Positions 1 through 4,873 of a DNA stretch of 6,517 nucleotides are shown in pieces. The first letter of the stretch is position 1, and the number at the start of each line of letters is the position of its first letter. The stretch is from Chromobacteriaceae bacterium (GTDB taxonomy: Bacteria; Pseudomonadota; Gammaproteobacteria; Burkholderiales; Aquaspirillaceae), in the NCBI GenBank assembly GCA_030151505.1, contig JASLDQ010000296.1, positions 1 to 6,517 of the forward strand, in the 5' to 3' direction. Under the pieces are notes generated by a model. It had not been told where the DNA came from, did no database searches, and saw only the letters and a program-made list of their open reading frames with translations. The position numbers and the translations under genes are program-made.

Positions 1-134
1 AGACGGTAAATCTCGTTCGCATGCTCGATCAGGATTTCGCGCCGGTCGCGAAAGAGCTCCTGGCTTCGCAGCTCCACCGTCATGACCGGGGTGCCCGGCA
101 AGGAGGGCTGCCGGGCTGAGGGTGTGTTTTTCAT
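1..134 (-). CDS. hemP: Hemin uptake protein HemP, 5' part (runs off the window)
   Basis: The minus-strand frame starting at the ATG at 134-132 gives 44 visible codons beginning MKNTPSARQPSLPG and continuing with ELFRDRREILIEHANEIYRL. The SxELF...RREILIEH...EIYRL pattern is the signature of the small (about 60 residue) HemP family, in which a short disordered N-terminus precedes a compact domain. HemP genes usually sit ahead of TonB-dependent heme receptor genes and are iron-repressed; the exact biochemical role is poorly defined. The last roughly 15-20 residues lie beyond base 1. No Shine-Dalgarno sequence precedes the start, and a -10-like element ends only 7 nt upstream, so a leaderless mRNA is possible. 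The in-frame ATG at 83-81 is an alternative start but also lacks a ribosome site. A Fur-type operator overlaps the promoter. Recognition of the family is good; function is by family only. Confidence 0.85.
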   Translation of the reverse strand, partial: MKNTPSARQPSLPGTPVMTVELRSQELFRDRREILIEHANEIYR

Positions 135-168
135 TCAACAAATGATAACAACTATCATTTGTTGAATG
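132..168 (-). promoter_or_regulatory. Fur-type operator within a perfect inverted repeat, with hemP promoter
   Basis: Bases 132-147 and 153-168 are perfect 16-bp inverted arms around a 5-bp spacer. The core 143-157, TGATAACAACTATCA, matches 12 of the 14 defined positions of the 7-1-7 Fur consensus TGATAAT-N-ATTATCA. On the minus strand a -35-like TTGCAT (171-166) and a -10-like TATCAT (147-142) are 18 bp apart and flank or overlap the operator, so bound Fur would block RNA polymerase. The left arm includes the hemP start codon. Iron-dependent repression is inferred from the site and from the neighbouring hemP gene. Confidence 0.8.
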
Positions 169-354
169 CAATAGCCTTGGTCTGCCGGAATCCCGCTGGT
201 GAACGGACATCATCAGCGCACCGTCATGCCGCCCTCCGTCCCGCACCGGAAGCGCACCTCGTCCGATTGAATGCATCCGATTGGCGAAAGAGCGGGGCCA
301 TCGCGCGCAAGGCCGCCACGTCTGGACGAGGCGCCGGAAAGCGGGAGCACATGA

Positions 355-383
355 AAAAAGCCAACCGTAGCGGTTGGCTTTTT
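355..383 (-). terminator. Intrinsic terminator of the tRNA-Ile gene
   Basis: Perfect 13-bp stem (355-367 with 371-383) around a 3-nt TAG loop. Read on the minus strand, the GC-rich stem GCCAACCG/CGGTTGGC is followed by six T, ending tRNA transcription 6 nt after the encoded CCA. The A-run on the other side would also let it work in the plus direction. Confidence 0.9.
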
Positions 384-388
384 GATGT

Positions 389-719
389 TGGTGGGCCCGG
401 AGGGGCTCGAACCCTCGACCAAAGGATTATGCTTACCACTACGGCTTTCGCCGCCCCTTTCGGGTTTGTGGTCTGGACTATACCTTCCCGTTACAGGCTG
501 GCCGTCTAGTCTCTACACCTTCTTCCATACCGCCGGAAGCTTGGCTCGGTATCGGCATCTCCCACAGGAATTAGCTTTCACCGACTTTGACCAGTTCTAC
601 CTGCCGCCAGAGCGAACTTGACGACAGGCAACCCATTGGAAACTCGCCATGCCCCGGTTGCCCGGTGTTTAGGCTCGTTCCGCTAAGTCCTCTGCTCTAA
701 CCGACTGAGCTACAGGCCC
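389..719 (-). tRNA. ileX: tRNA-Ile(CAU), interrupted by a group I intron in the anticodon loop
   Basis: The two exons (719-686 and 431-389) assemble into a complete 77-nt cloverleaf with encoded CCA. The acceptor stem is GGGCCTG/CGGGCCC with one U-G wobble (discriminator A at 392, CCA at 391-389). The D arm is GCTC/GAGC, the anticodon stem GAGGA (692-688) with TCCTT (426-422), and the T arm GAGGG-TTCGAGC-CCCTC (416-400). Joined exons give the 7-nt loop CUCAUAA with anticodon CAU. The body resembles tRNA-Ile2, the species whose C34 is modified to lysidine by TilS to read AUA, more than elongator or initiator tRNA-Met; this distinction is by resemblance. The 254-nt insertion must be removed before the tRNA can work. 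The gene is divergent from the chemotaxis gene; a -10-like TAGAAT lies on the minus strand at 766-761, with a weak -35. The symbol is indicative only. Confidence 0.92.
432..685 (-). ncRNA. Group I self-splicing intron (subgroup IC3-like) in tRNA-Ile
   Basis: The insert carries the catalytic core of bacterial tRNA group I introns. Read on the minus strand: P1 pairs exon/intron CUU (687-685) with the internal guide GAG (676-674). A P2 stem pairs 660-656 with 633-629, and a P2.1 stem pairs 628-622 with 606-600. The J3/4-P4-P5 block is GTCAAAGTCGGTGAAAGC (591-574); P4 pairs CGGTG (583-579) with TACCG (551-547), followed by CCGAGCCAAGCTTCC (549-535). The P7 region is GTGTAGAGACTAGACGGC (518-501), and its GACTA pairs with TAGTC within GGTATAGTCC (484-475). 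P9 pairs ACCAC (472-468) with GTGGT (439-435) and encloses two short hairpins, both with GAAA tetraloops. The intron ends in G (432), as required. The core blocks closely match those I recall from the Azoarcus tRNA-Ile and Anabaena tRNA-Leu introns. No homing-endonuclease ORF fits. The exact 5' boundary is uncertain by one base. Confidence 0.94.
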
Positions 720-760
720 GCAGCCGTGTCCGTTCGGATACGGCCGATAAAACGGGCGCG

Positions 761-766
761 ATTCTA
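761..766 (-). promoter_or_regulatory. Predicted -10 element of the tRNA-Ile promoter
   Basis: Minus-strand TAGAAT matches TATAAT at five of six positions and would place transcription start near 754, giving a pre-tRNA leader of about 35 nt for RNase P to remove. The leader contains the near-perfect inverted repeat 724-732/735-743. The expected -35 position (about 784-789) is not convincing. Confidence 0.4.
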
Positions 767-881
767 CCACAACCGCGGAAGGAGGCACGCCGGCCTGAGG
801 GCGCACCATTTCCGGGCACTCATCTTGCTTGATTAATATCATCGCGCGTTTGATGACAATGACAACAAAAAGGGAAAGCCC

Positions 882-3026
882 ATGGATACGCCCCTTCAGA
901 GCGTCGCAATGGCACTGTCGCCTCAAGAGAAACACTGGCTGCCGTGGTTTGGCAAGACCGGCAAGCTCGCCATGCGCTGGAGCTGCCGGCTCAACGCCTA
1001 CCGCTACCCGGCGCTCGAGCAGGTGTTCTGCGGCATCGCCGCCACCCGGGTCAACCTGCTGACCCAATGGGCCAACGAGCAATGGCTGCAGCTGGACTCG
1101 CTGGCGGCCGATTTCGCCCCGCGCTTTCCCGTCATCGACGCCGGCGCGCTGGCGCACCGCCGGCAGCTGATGCCGGACTGCTCCGAGCTGTTCGTCATCG
1201 ACCTGTCAGGCAAGGTGCTCGAATCGAGCGCCTCCGACCGGACCGGACAGGCCGACCTGCCGGCCAAGGCCGTCACCCGAGGTACGCAGACGCGCTTCCT
1301 GCACGGCCCCTACTCCGACCCAGTCACCGCGCGGCTGGGACCGTCCAGCTCGCAGTTCCACGACGCGATGACGCTGATGTTCTACCAGCCGGTGCTGCGC
1401 GAAGGCAAAGCGGTCGGCGCGGTATGCGCGCGCGTGCCGAACGATGTGGTCGGCGACCTGATCCAGCGCGAGGCCGGGCACATCTTTCACGAATCCGGCG
1501 ACAACTACCTGTTCATGGCCAAGCCGGTGTTCGACCCCGCCATCCAGCCCGGCACGGCCCTGTCGCGCTCGCGCTTCGAGGACAACACCTTCTCGCTGGG
1601 CGACAACCTCAAGGACGGCGTGCGCACGGCGTTCGGCACCGTCAGGGTGCGGCAGCACACCGAACTGGAACTGGTGTTCAACGACCCCGCCACCGGCCGG
1701 CTGCACCCGGGCGTGCGCGAGACCATCCGCAAGGGCGAGAACCTGTTCGTCACCTACCCCGGTTACTCCGACTACCGCCACGTGCCGGTGATCGGCCGCG
1801 GCGTGACTTTCCAGCTGCCGGGATCGCCCGACACCTGGGGGATGATGTGCGAAGCGGATCTGGAAGAAGTCTACCGGCAGCGGCCGTCGAGCTACCGCCT
1901 GACCCGGCTCTACCTGTGGATCATGCTGTGGACCTGGGGATTCGCCACCTTCCTGTCGTACGAGCTGGACCTGTCGCCGCTGCTTTACGGTGCATTGAAC
2001 CTGTCGCTGCACTTGAGCGGTGCATTCCTGTTCTACCGCTTCGGCACCCGTCCCATCACGGAACGCATCCGCGAGATGATCCGCATGGTGCGCTCGATCG
2101 CCGAAGGCGACGGCGACCTGCGCCAGCGGCTGGACCGCGGCAGCCACAAGCCGGACGAGCTGACCGTCATGGCACAGTGGTTCAACAGCTTCATCGACAA
2201 TCTGGAAGGCATCGTGCGGCGGGTGATCCATACCTCGACCGAGCTGAGCGCGTCCAACCGGCACCTGGAAAGCGGCCACCGACACACCCGCCAGACGGCC
2301 GACACGGTGCTGTCGCTGATGGACGACATGCTGGTATCGCTCAAGCAGCAGATGCGCGAGATCGACGACGCCAGCCTGTCCGCCAGCGAGATGAAGCGGC
2401 AGATGCAGTCGATGATGGAAAATGCGGCCGAGCAGGTCACGCTGGTGCGCTCGCGCTCGCAGGGCATCCGCGACTCGGTGGCCGCCTCCACCCGCACGCT
2501 CAACGAGCTCGAAACCAGCACGACCGAGATCGGCCGGGTGGTGTCGGTGATCCGCGACATCGCCGACCAGACCAACCTGCTCGCGCTCAACGCCGCCATC
2601 GAGGCGGCGCGCGCCGGCGAAACCGGCCGCGGCTTTGCCGTGGTGGCCGACGAGGTGCGCAAGCTGGCCGAACGCACCAGCACGGCCACCGAGGACATCC
2701 GCGGCATGATCGAAGCGGTGCAGCGCCAGGCCAGCGGCGCGGCCAGCAGCATGGGCAACGGCATGCGCGAGATGGAGGACGGCCTGCGCCTGGCCGAGGA
2801 GGCCGCCGGCGACAACGGCGAAGTCCACCGGCTGGTCGAACAGCTGTTCCAGGCCATCGACGCCATCGCCACCACCAGCCGCCACCACAACGACAAGGCC
2901 GCGCAGGTCGGCGCGGCGGCGCAGTCGATCGACCAGGTGCTGAGCGAAACTGGCCGCAGCACCCAGCACACTTCCTTCGCCTCGGGCCGCCTGCACGCGC
3001 TGGTGACGCAGTTCAAGGTCGGCTGA
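882..3026 (+). CDS. Methyl-accepting chemotaxis protein with internal membrane hairpin
   Basis: A 714-residue chemoreceptor that would signal through CheW/CheA to the flagellar motor or a related output. Residues 1-340 are a sensor region with no N-terminal signal or membrane segment. [21 protein letters not shown] and the following residues resemble a Cache/PAS-like fold, but I cannot assign the ligand. Two hydrophobic segments at about 343-363 and 367-386 form a membrane hairpin. A HAMP-like linker follows (about 388-445, with [10 protein letters not shown]). A long coiled-coil signalling domain comes next, carrying the diagnostic hairpin tip at 559-599 ([20 protein letters not shown], then [18 protein letters not shown]). 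The C-terminus ends ALVTQFKVG, without an NWETF-type CheR/CheB tether. The layout (sensor, TM hairpin, HAMP, signalling domain) resembles the aerotaxis receptor Aer, suggesting an intracellular sensor. The start is supported by AGGGAAAG at 871-878. The gene stands alone, divergent from the tRNA and separated from serB by a hairpin. Identity as an MCP is certain; the stimulus is unknown. Confidence 0.95.
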   Translation: MDTPLQSVAMALSPQEKHWLPWFGKTGKLAMRWSCRLNAYRYPALEQVFCGIAATRVNLLTQWANEQWLQLDSLAADFAPRFPVIDAGALAHRRQLMPDCSELFVIDLSGKVLESSASDRTGQADLPAKAVTRGTQTRFLHGPYSDPVTARLGPSSSQFHDAMTLMFYQPVLREGKAVGAVCARVPNDVVGDLIQREAGHIFHESGDNYLFMAKPVFDPAIQPGTALSRSRFEDNTFSLGDNLKDGVRTAFGTVRVRQHTELELVFNDPATGRLHPGVRETIRKGENLFVTYPGYSDYRHVPVIGRGVTFQLPGSPDTWGMMCEADLEEVYRQRPSSYRLTRLYLWIMLWTWGFATFLSYELDLSPLLYGALNLSLHLSGAFLFYRFGTRPITERIREMIRMVRSIAEGDGDLRQRLDRGSHKPDELTVMAQWFNSFIDNLEGIVRRVIHTSTELSASNRHLESGHRHTRQTADTVLSLMDDMLVSLKQQMREIDDASLSASEMKRQMQSMMENAAEQVTLVRSRSQGIRDSVAASTRTLNELETSTTEIGRVVSVIRDIADQTNLLALNAAIEAARAGETGRGFAVVADEVRKLAERTSTATEDIRGMIEAVQRQASGAASSMGNGMREMEDGLRLAEEAAGDNGEVHRLVEQLFQAIDAIATTSRHHNDKAAQVGAAAQSIDQVLSETGRSTQHTSFASGRLHALVTQFKVG

Positions 3027-3080
3027 TCCGGTCGCCGATCCGGCGCGAACCACCCCGGTTCCGCGCCGGACTGGCGGATC
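3025..3080 (+). terminator. Strong stem-loop after the chemoreceptor gene, without a U-tract
   Basis: Arms 3039-3051 and 3057-3070 pair as TCCGGCGCG/CGCGCCGGA plus AACC/GGTT with one bulged C and a 5-nt loop. Outer GATC (3025-3028) and GATC (3077-3080), with CGCC/GGCG inside them, extend the helix. It overlaps the stop codon of the chemoreceptor gene. No T-run follows, so it may be a weak terminator or an mRNA 3'-end stabiliser rather than a classic intrinsic terminator. Confidence 0.55.
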
Positions 3081-3109
3081 GTGCGGCGCAACAGCGCCTG
3101 CCGCTGCGC

Positions 3110-3115
3110 TACAAT
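3110..3115 (+). promoter_or_regulatory. Predicted -10 element for serB
   Basis: TACAAT (five of six positions of TATAAT) lies 28 bp before the chosen serB start and would give a leader of about 22 nt. No good -35 is seen at the usual spacing. Its position argues that the true serB start is the ATG at 3144, not the upstream in-frame starts that overlap this element. Confidence 0.4.
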
Positions 3116-3143
3116 GGCCCGTCACCTCCACCCACACCAGATC

Positions 3144-3992
3144 ATGTCGTTCAATCTCGTCGTCCAGGCTCCCGCCGTCAGCCCCGCCCAGTTGCAAGCC
3201 CTGTCCACCCTGGCCCGCGCCAATCCGGTCGAGCAGATCACCCCGCAGGCATGGTGCCTGCGCGATGCCGACCCGGCCGGCCGCAGCGCGGTCGCCGACT
3301 ACTGCGAGGCCGAATCGCTCGACTTCGCCTTCATCCCCTACGGGCGGGCGCTGGCCGACTTCGGCCTGCTGGTCAGCGACATGGATTCGACCATGATCAA
3401 GATCGAGTGCATCGATGAGATCGCCGACATGATCGGGGTGAAGCCGCAGGTGGCCGCCATCACCGCGCGCTCGATGGCCGGCGAGATCGATTTCGCCGAA
3501 TCGCTGCGCCAGCGCGTCGCCCTGCTGGAAGGCCTGGAGGAAGCGGCGCTGCACCGGGTCTACGATGAACGCCTGCAACTGATGGACGGCGCGGAAGAGC
3601 TGATCGCGCTGTGCAAAAAGAACCGCGTCAAGACCCTGCTGATTTCCGGCGGCTTCACCCACTTCACCGACCGCCTGCGCGAGCAGCTCGGGCTGGACTA
3701 CGCCGTCGCCAACACGCTTGAGGTGGTCGGCGGCCGCCTGACCGGCCGGCTGGTGGGCGACATCGTCGACGCTCAGGCCAAGGCCGACTGGCTGGTCAAG
3801 CTGCGCGACGAGCTGAACCTGCGTCCGGACCAGACCATTGCCATGGGCGACGGCGCCAACGATCTCAAGATGCTGGCCGCCGCCGGACTGGGCATCGGCA
3901 TGCATCCCAAGCCCATCGTGCGCCAGCACGCCGACGTCAGCCTGCGCTTCGTCGGGCTGGAAGGCGTGGCGCGCCTGTTCGGCGAGGTCTGA
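3144..3992 (+). CDS. serB: Phosphoserine phosphatase SerB
   Basis: A 282-residue HAD-superfamily hydrolase that dephosphorylates O-phospho-L-serine to L-serine, the last step of serine biosynthesis, in the cytoplasm. Motif I is DMDST (79-83), with D79 the expected nucleophile and D81 the general acid. Motif II is SGG (168-170). The conserved lysine of motif III lies in QAKADW (K213). Motif IV is GDGANDLKML (from 235; D236 and D240 expected to bind Mg2+). Residues 1-75 form the N-terminal ACT-like domain usual in proteobacterial SerB. I chose the ATG at 3144 (MSFNLVVQAP) because its product matches the start of the ACT-like domain and follows the TACAAT element; no clear Shine-Dalgarno is present. 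In-frame upstream codons from 3081 would add a non-conserved Arg- and His-rich leader. The next gene starts 2 bp after the stop, so the two are probably co-transcribed. Confidence 0.95.
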   Translation: MSFNLVVQAPAVSPAQLQALSTLARANPVEQITPQAWCLRDADPAGRSAVADYCEAESLDFAFIPYGRALADFGLLVSDMDSTMIKIECIDEIADMIGVKPQVAAITARSMAGEIDFAESLRQRVALLEGLEEAALHRVYDERLQLMDGAEELIALCKKNRVKTLLISGGFTHFTDRLREQLGLDYAVANTLEVVGGRLTGRLVGDIVDAQAKADWLVKLRDELNLRPDQTIAMGDGANDLKMLAAAGLGIGMHPKPIVRQHADVSLRFVGLEGVARLFGEV

Positions 3993-3994
3993 CC

Positions 3995-4495
3995 ATGTCC
4001 GGCGCCACCCCCGCGCTCGACTGCGCCACCTTCGACACCCGGCTGCCGCTGGCCTGGAGTGGGGAGGCCGGTCTGCCGCCCGAACGGGCACGAGCGGAAA
4101 ACCGCCTGCTGCTGGCGGTGCTGGGCGCCGCGCAGTCCGGCGGGCATGCCGACCCGGCCATCGCCCGACTGGAAGCCAAGCTCGACCTCACTCTCTCTCT
4201 CAACCTCAGCACCCGCGCGGACGGTCTGCCGCCGCCCTGCCCCGCCCGGATCGGGCTGGACGCGATCGCCTTTGCCACCGACGCGCTGCCCGCCGTCGGT
4301 GCGGCCGGGTGGCTGGCGCTGGCCCCGGAGGCGATGTTGCCGCTGCTGCTGCATCTGCCGGTCACCATCGAAGCGGTGCAGGACGGCTGGGCCATTGCCC
4401 GCCTGCGCGAGGGTGCGCTCGACGAAGCCGGCCGCGAGGCTTGGGACACCTATGTGTTTCGCCGCCACCGCGAAGGTCTGCTCGCGCGCACCTGA
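3995..4495 (+). CDS. PilZ-like domain protein, coupled to serB
   Basis: A 166-residue cytoplasmic protein with no signal peptide or membrane segment. The first half contains a leucine-rich helical segment (ENRLLLAVLGAAQ, then RLEAKLDLTLSLNL). The second half has the outline of a PilZ-type beta-barrel: RIGLDAIAFATDALPAVGAA, a strand-rich LALAPEAMLPLLLHLPVTIE, and an ending DTYVFRRHREGLLA, which is common at the C-terminus of such proteins. The canonical c-di-GMP motifs are missing or degenerate: there is no clear RxxxR, and the D/NxSxxG position reads as GLDAIAF, so nucleotide binding is doubtful. The start follows serB by 2 bp, with GGCGAGG (3981-3987) inside the end of serB as ribosome site, which suggests translational coupling. 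An 11-bp CT-alternating tract occurs at 4191-4201. That it is a real gene is likely; the family call is moderate and the function unknown. Confidence 0.7.
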   Translation: MSGATPALDCATFDTRLPLAWSGEAGLPPERARAENRLLLAVLGAAQSGGHADPAIARLEAKLDLTLSLNLSTRADGLPPPCPARIGLDAIAFATDALPAVGAAGWLALAPEAMLPLLLHLPVTIEAVQDGWAIARLREGALDEAGREAWDTYVFRRHREGLLART

Positions 4496-4580
4496 GCGGT
4501 CAGCGCGCCCTGCGCGCCCACTGTGTAAGAGACAATAAGCGCAGCGCATTACCCCCCGCTTGAAACCGCACGGCCCTTTT

Positions 4581-4624
4581 CGCCTGCAGGCGACTTCCTT
4601 TCTTTGCTTCACCAAAGTTAAAGG
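4581..4624 (+). repeat. Palindrome plus stem-loop downstream of the PilZ-like gene
   Basis: Bases 4581-4592 (CGCCTGCAGGCG) are a perfect 12-bp palindrome. They are followed by a stem-loop at 4597-4624 in which CCTTT/AAAGG and CTTTG/CAAAG pair around loop CTTCAC with a 2-nt bulge. The CTTTCTTTGCTTCxCCAAAG pattern resembles dispersed intergenic repeats I know from GC-rich beta- and gammaproteobacteria; this copy looks decayed. It may serve as the terminator of the serB operon, as no better one is seen in 4496-4668. I see nothing gene-like in 4496-4580. Confidence 0.45.
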
Positions 4625-4668
4625 CGCCCCCGGTCACACCGTCCTTCGAGTTCCCGTCTTGCCGCACC

Positions 4669-4742
4669 GTTTCGAGGCGAAGCCGGAACTCGCCCGGCTA
4701 ACGCGCCGGGCCCAGACAACCGGCTTCTTAACACCTCGAAAC
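4669..4742. repeat. Nested three-helix inverted repeat
   Basis: Three perfect helices nest inside one another: GTTTCGAGG (4669-4677) with CCTCGAAAC (4734-4742), GAAGCCGG (4679-4686) with CCGGCTTC (4720-4727), and CCCGGC (4693-4698) with GCCGGG (4705-4710, loop TAACGC). The internal loops are asymmetric. A 74-nt element with 23 perfect base pairs in one long imperfect hairpin is unlikely to be chance. It may be a dispersed repeat or an RNA structure. No family is recognised. Confidence 0.6.
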
Positions 4743-4757
4743 AGCCCGCCATATATT
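4728..4757 (+). promoter_or_regulatory. Predicted sigma70 promoter of a candidate small RNA
   Basis: The -35 TTAACA (4728-4733; TTGACA with one change) and the -10 TATATT (4752-4757; TATAAT with one change) are separated by 18 bp, the best promoter match in the window. Transcription would begin near 4764. The -35 lies in the internal loop of the nested inverted repeat, between two of its right-hand arms. Confidence 0.55.
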
Positions 4758-4763
4758 GGAGGC

Positions 4764-4868
4764 ATGAACGGGGGATCAGCGGTTCCTGGCCGCATTGCGG
4801 ATGCGGCAGAACAAAAATCCAACCGAAAGCAAAACGGGCGGCCTGATGGCCGCCCGTTTTGCTTTCGG
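4764..4868 (+). ncRNA. Candidate small RNA, about 105 nt
   Basis: The predicted start of the 4728-4757 promoter is followed by a hairpin, GCCGCAT/ATGCGGC with a 5-nt loop (4789-4807). An A-rich single-stranded stretch comes next (4808-4822), then the strong terminator hairpin at 4823-4868. Promoter, hairpin, unpaired linker and U-rich terminator is the architecture of a trans-acting sRNA. A GGAGG lies at 4758-4762, just before an ATG at 4764-4766; that frame reads through the terminator into antisense of mpl, which argues against a protein. No family is recognised and expression is unproven. Confidence 0.4.
4823..4868. terminator. Bidirectional intrinsic terminator, perfect 21-bp stem
   Basis: Arms 4823-4843 and 4848-4868 are perfectly complementary around loop TGAT. 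The GC-rich core GGGCGGCC/GGCCGCCC is followed by GTTTTGCTTT on both strands, so it can end mpl transcription from the right (5 bp beyond the mpl stop) and plus-strand transcription from the left. Confidence 0.92.
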
Positions 4869-4873
4869 CCAGC

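Noticed and set aside
262..283. Direct repeat TCCGATTG (262-269 and 276-283)
   Set aside because: An 8-bp repeat with one spacing, not tied to a promoter on either strand; may be chance.
159..621. Short open frames over the tRNA and intron
   Set aside because: They overlap the structured RNA gene and its terminator and have no ribosome site or recognisable motif; no intron-encoded endonuclease is present.
724..743. Inverted repeat CCGTGTCCG/CGGATACGG in the tRNA leader
   Set aside because: One mismatch and a 2-nt gap leave a poor loop, and there is no T-tract; probably only a small leader hairpin, noted under the tRNA promoter.
1206..4091. Minus-strand open frame of 961 codons across the chemoreceptor and serB
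   Set aside because: It is a shadow of two clearly homologous plus-strand genes, with composition typical of antisense frames (H, A, G and R rich).
4823..4868. CRISPR repeat or attachment site
   Set aside because: Single perfect hairpin with a U-rich tail placed 5 bp after a stop codon; a terminator explains it, and no repeat-spacer array exists in the window.
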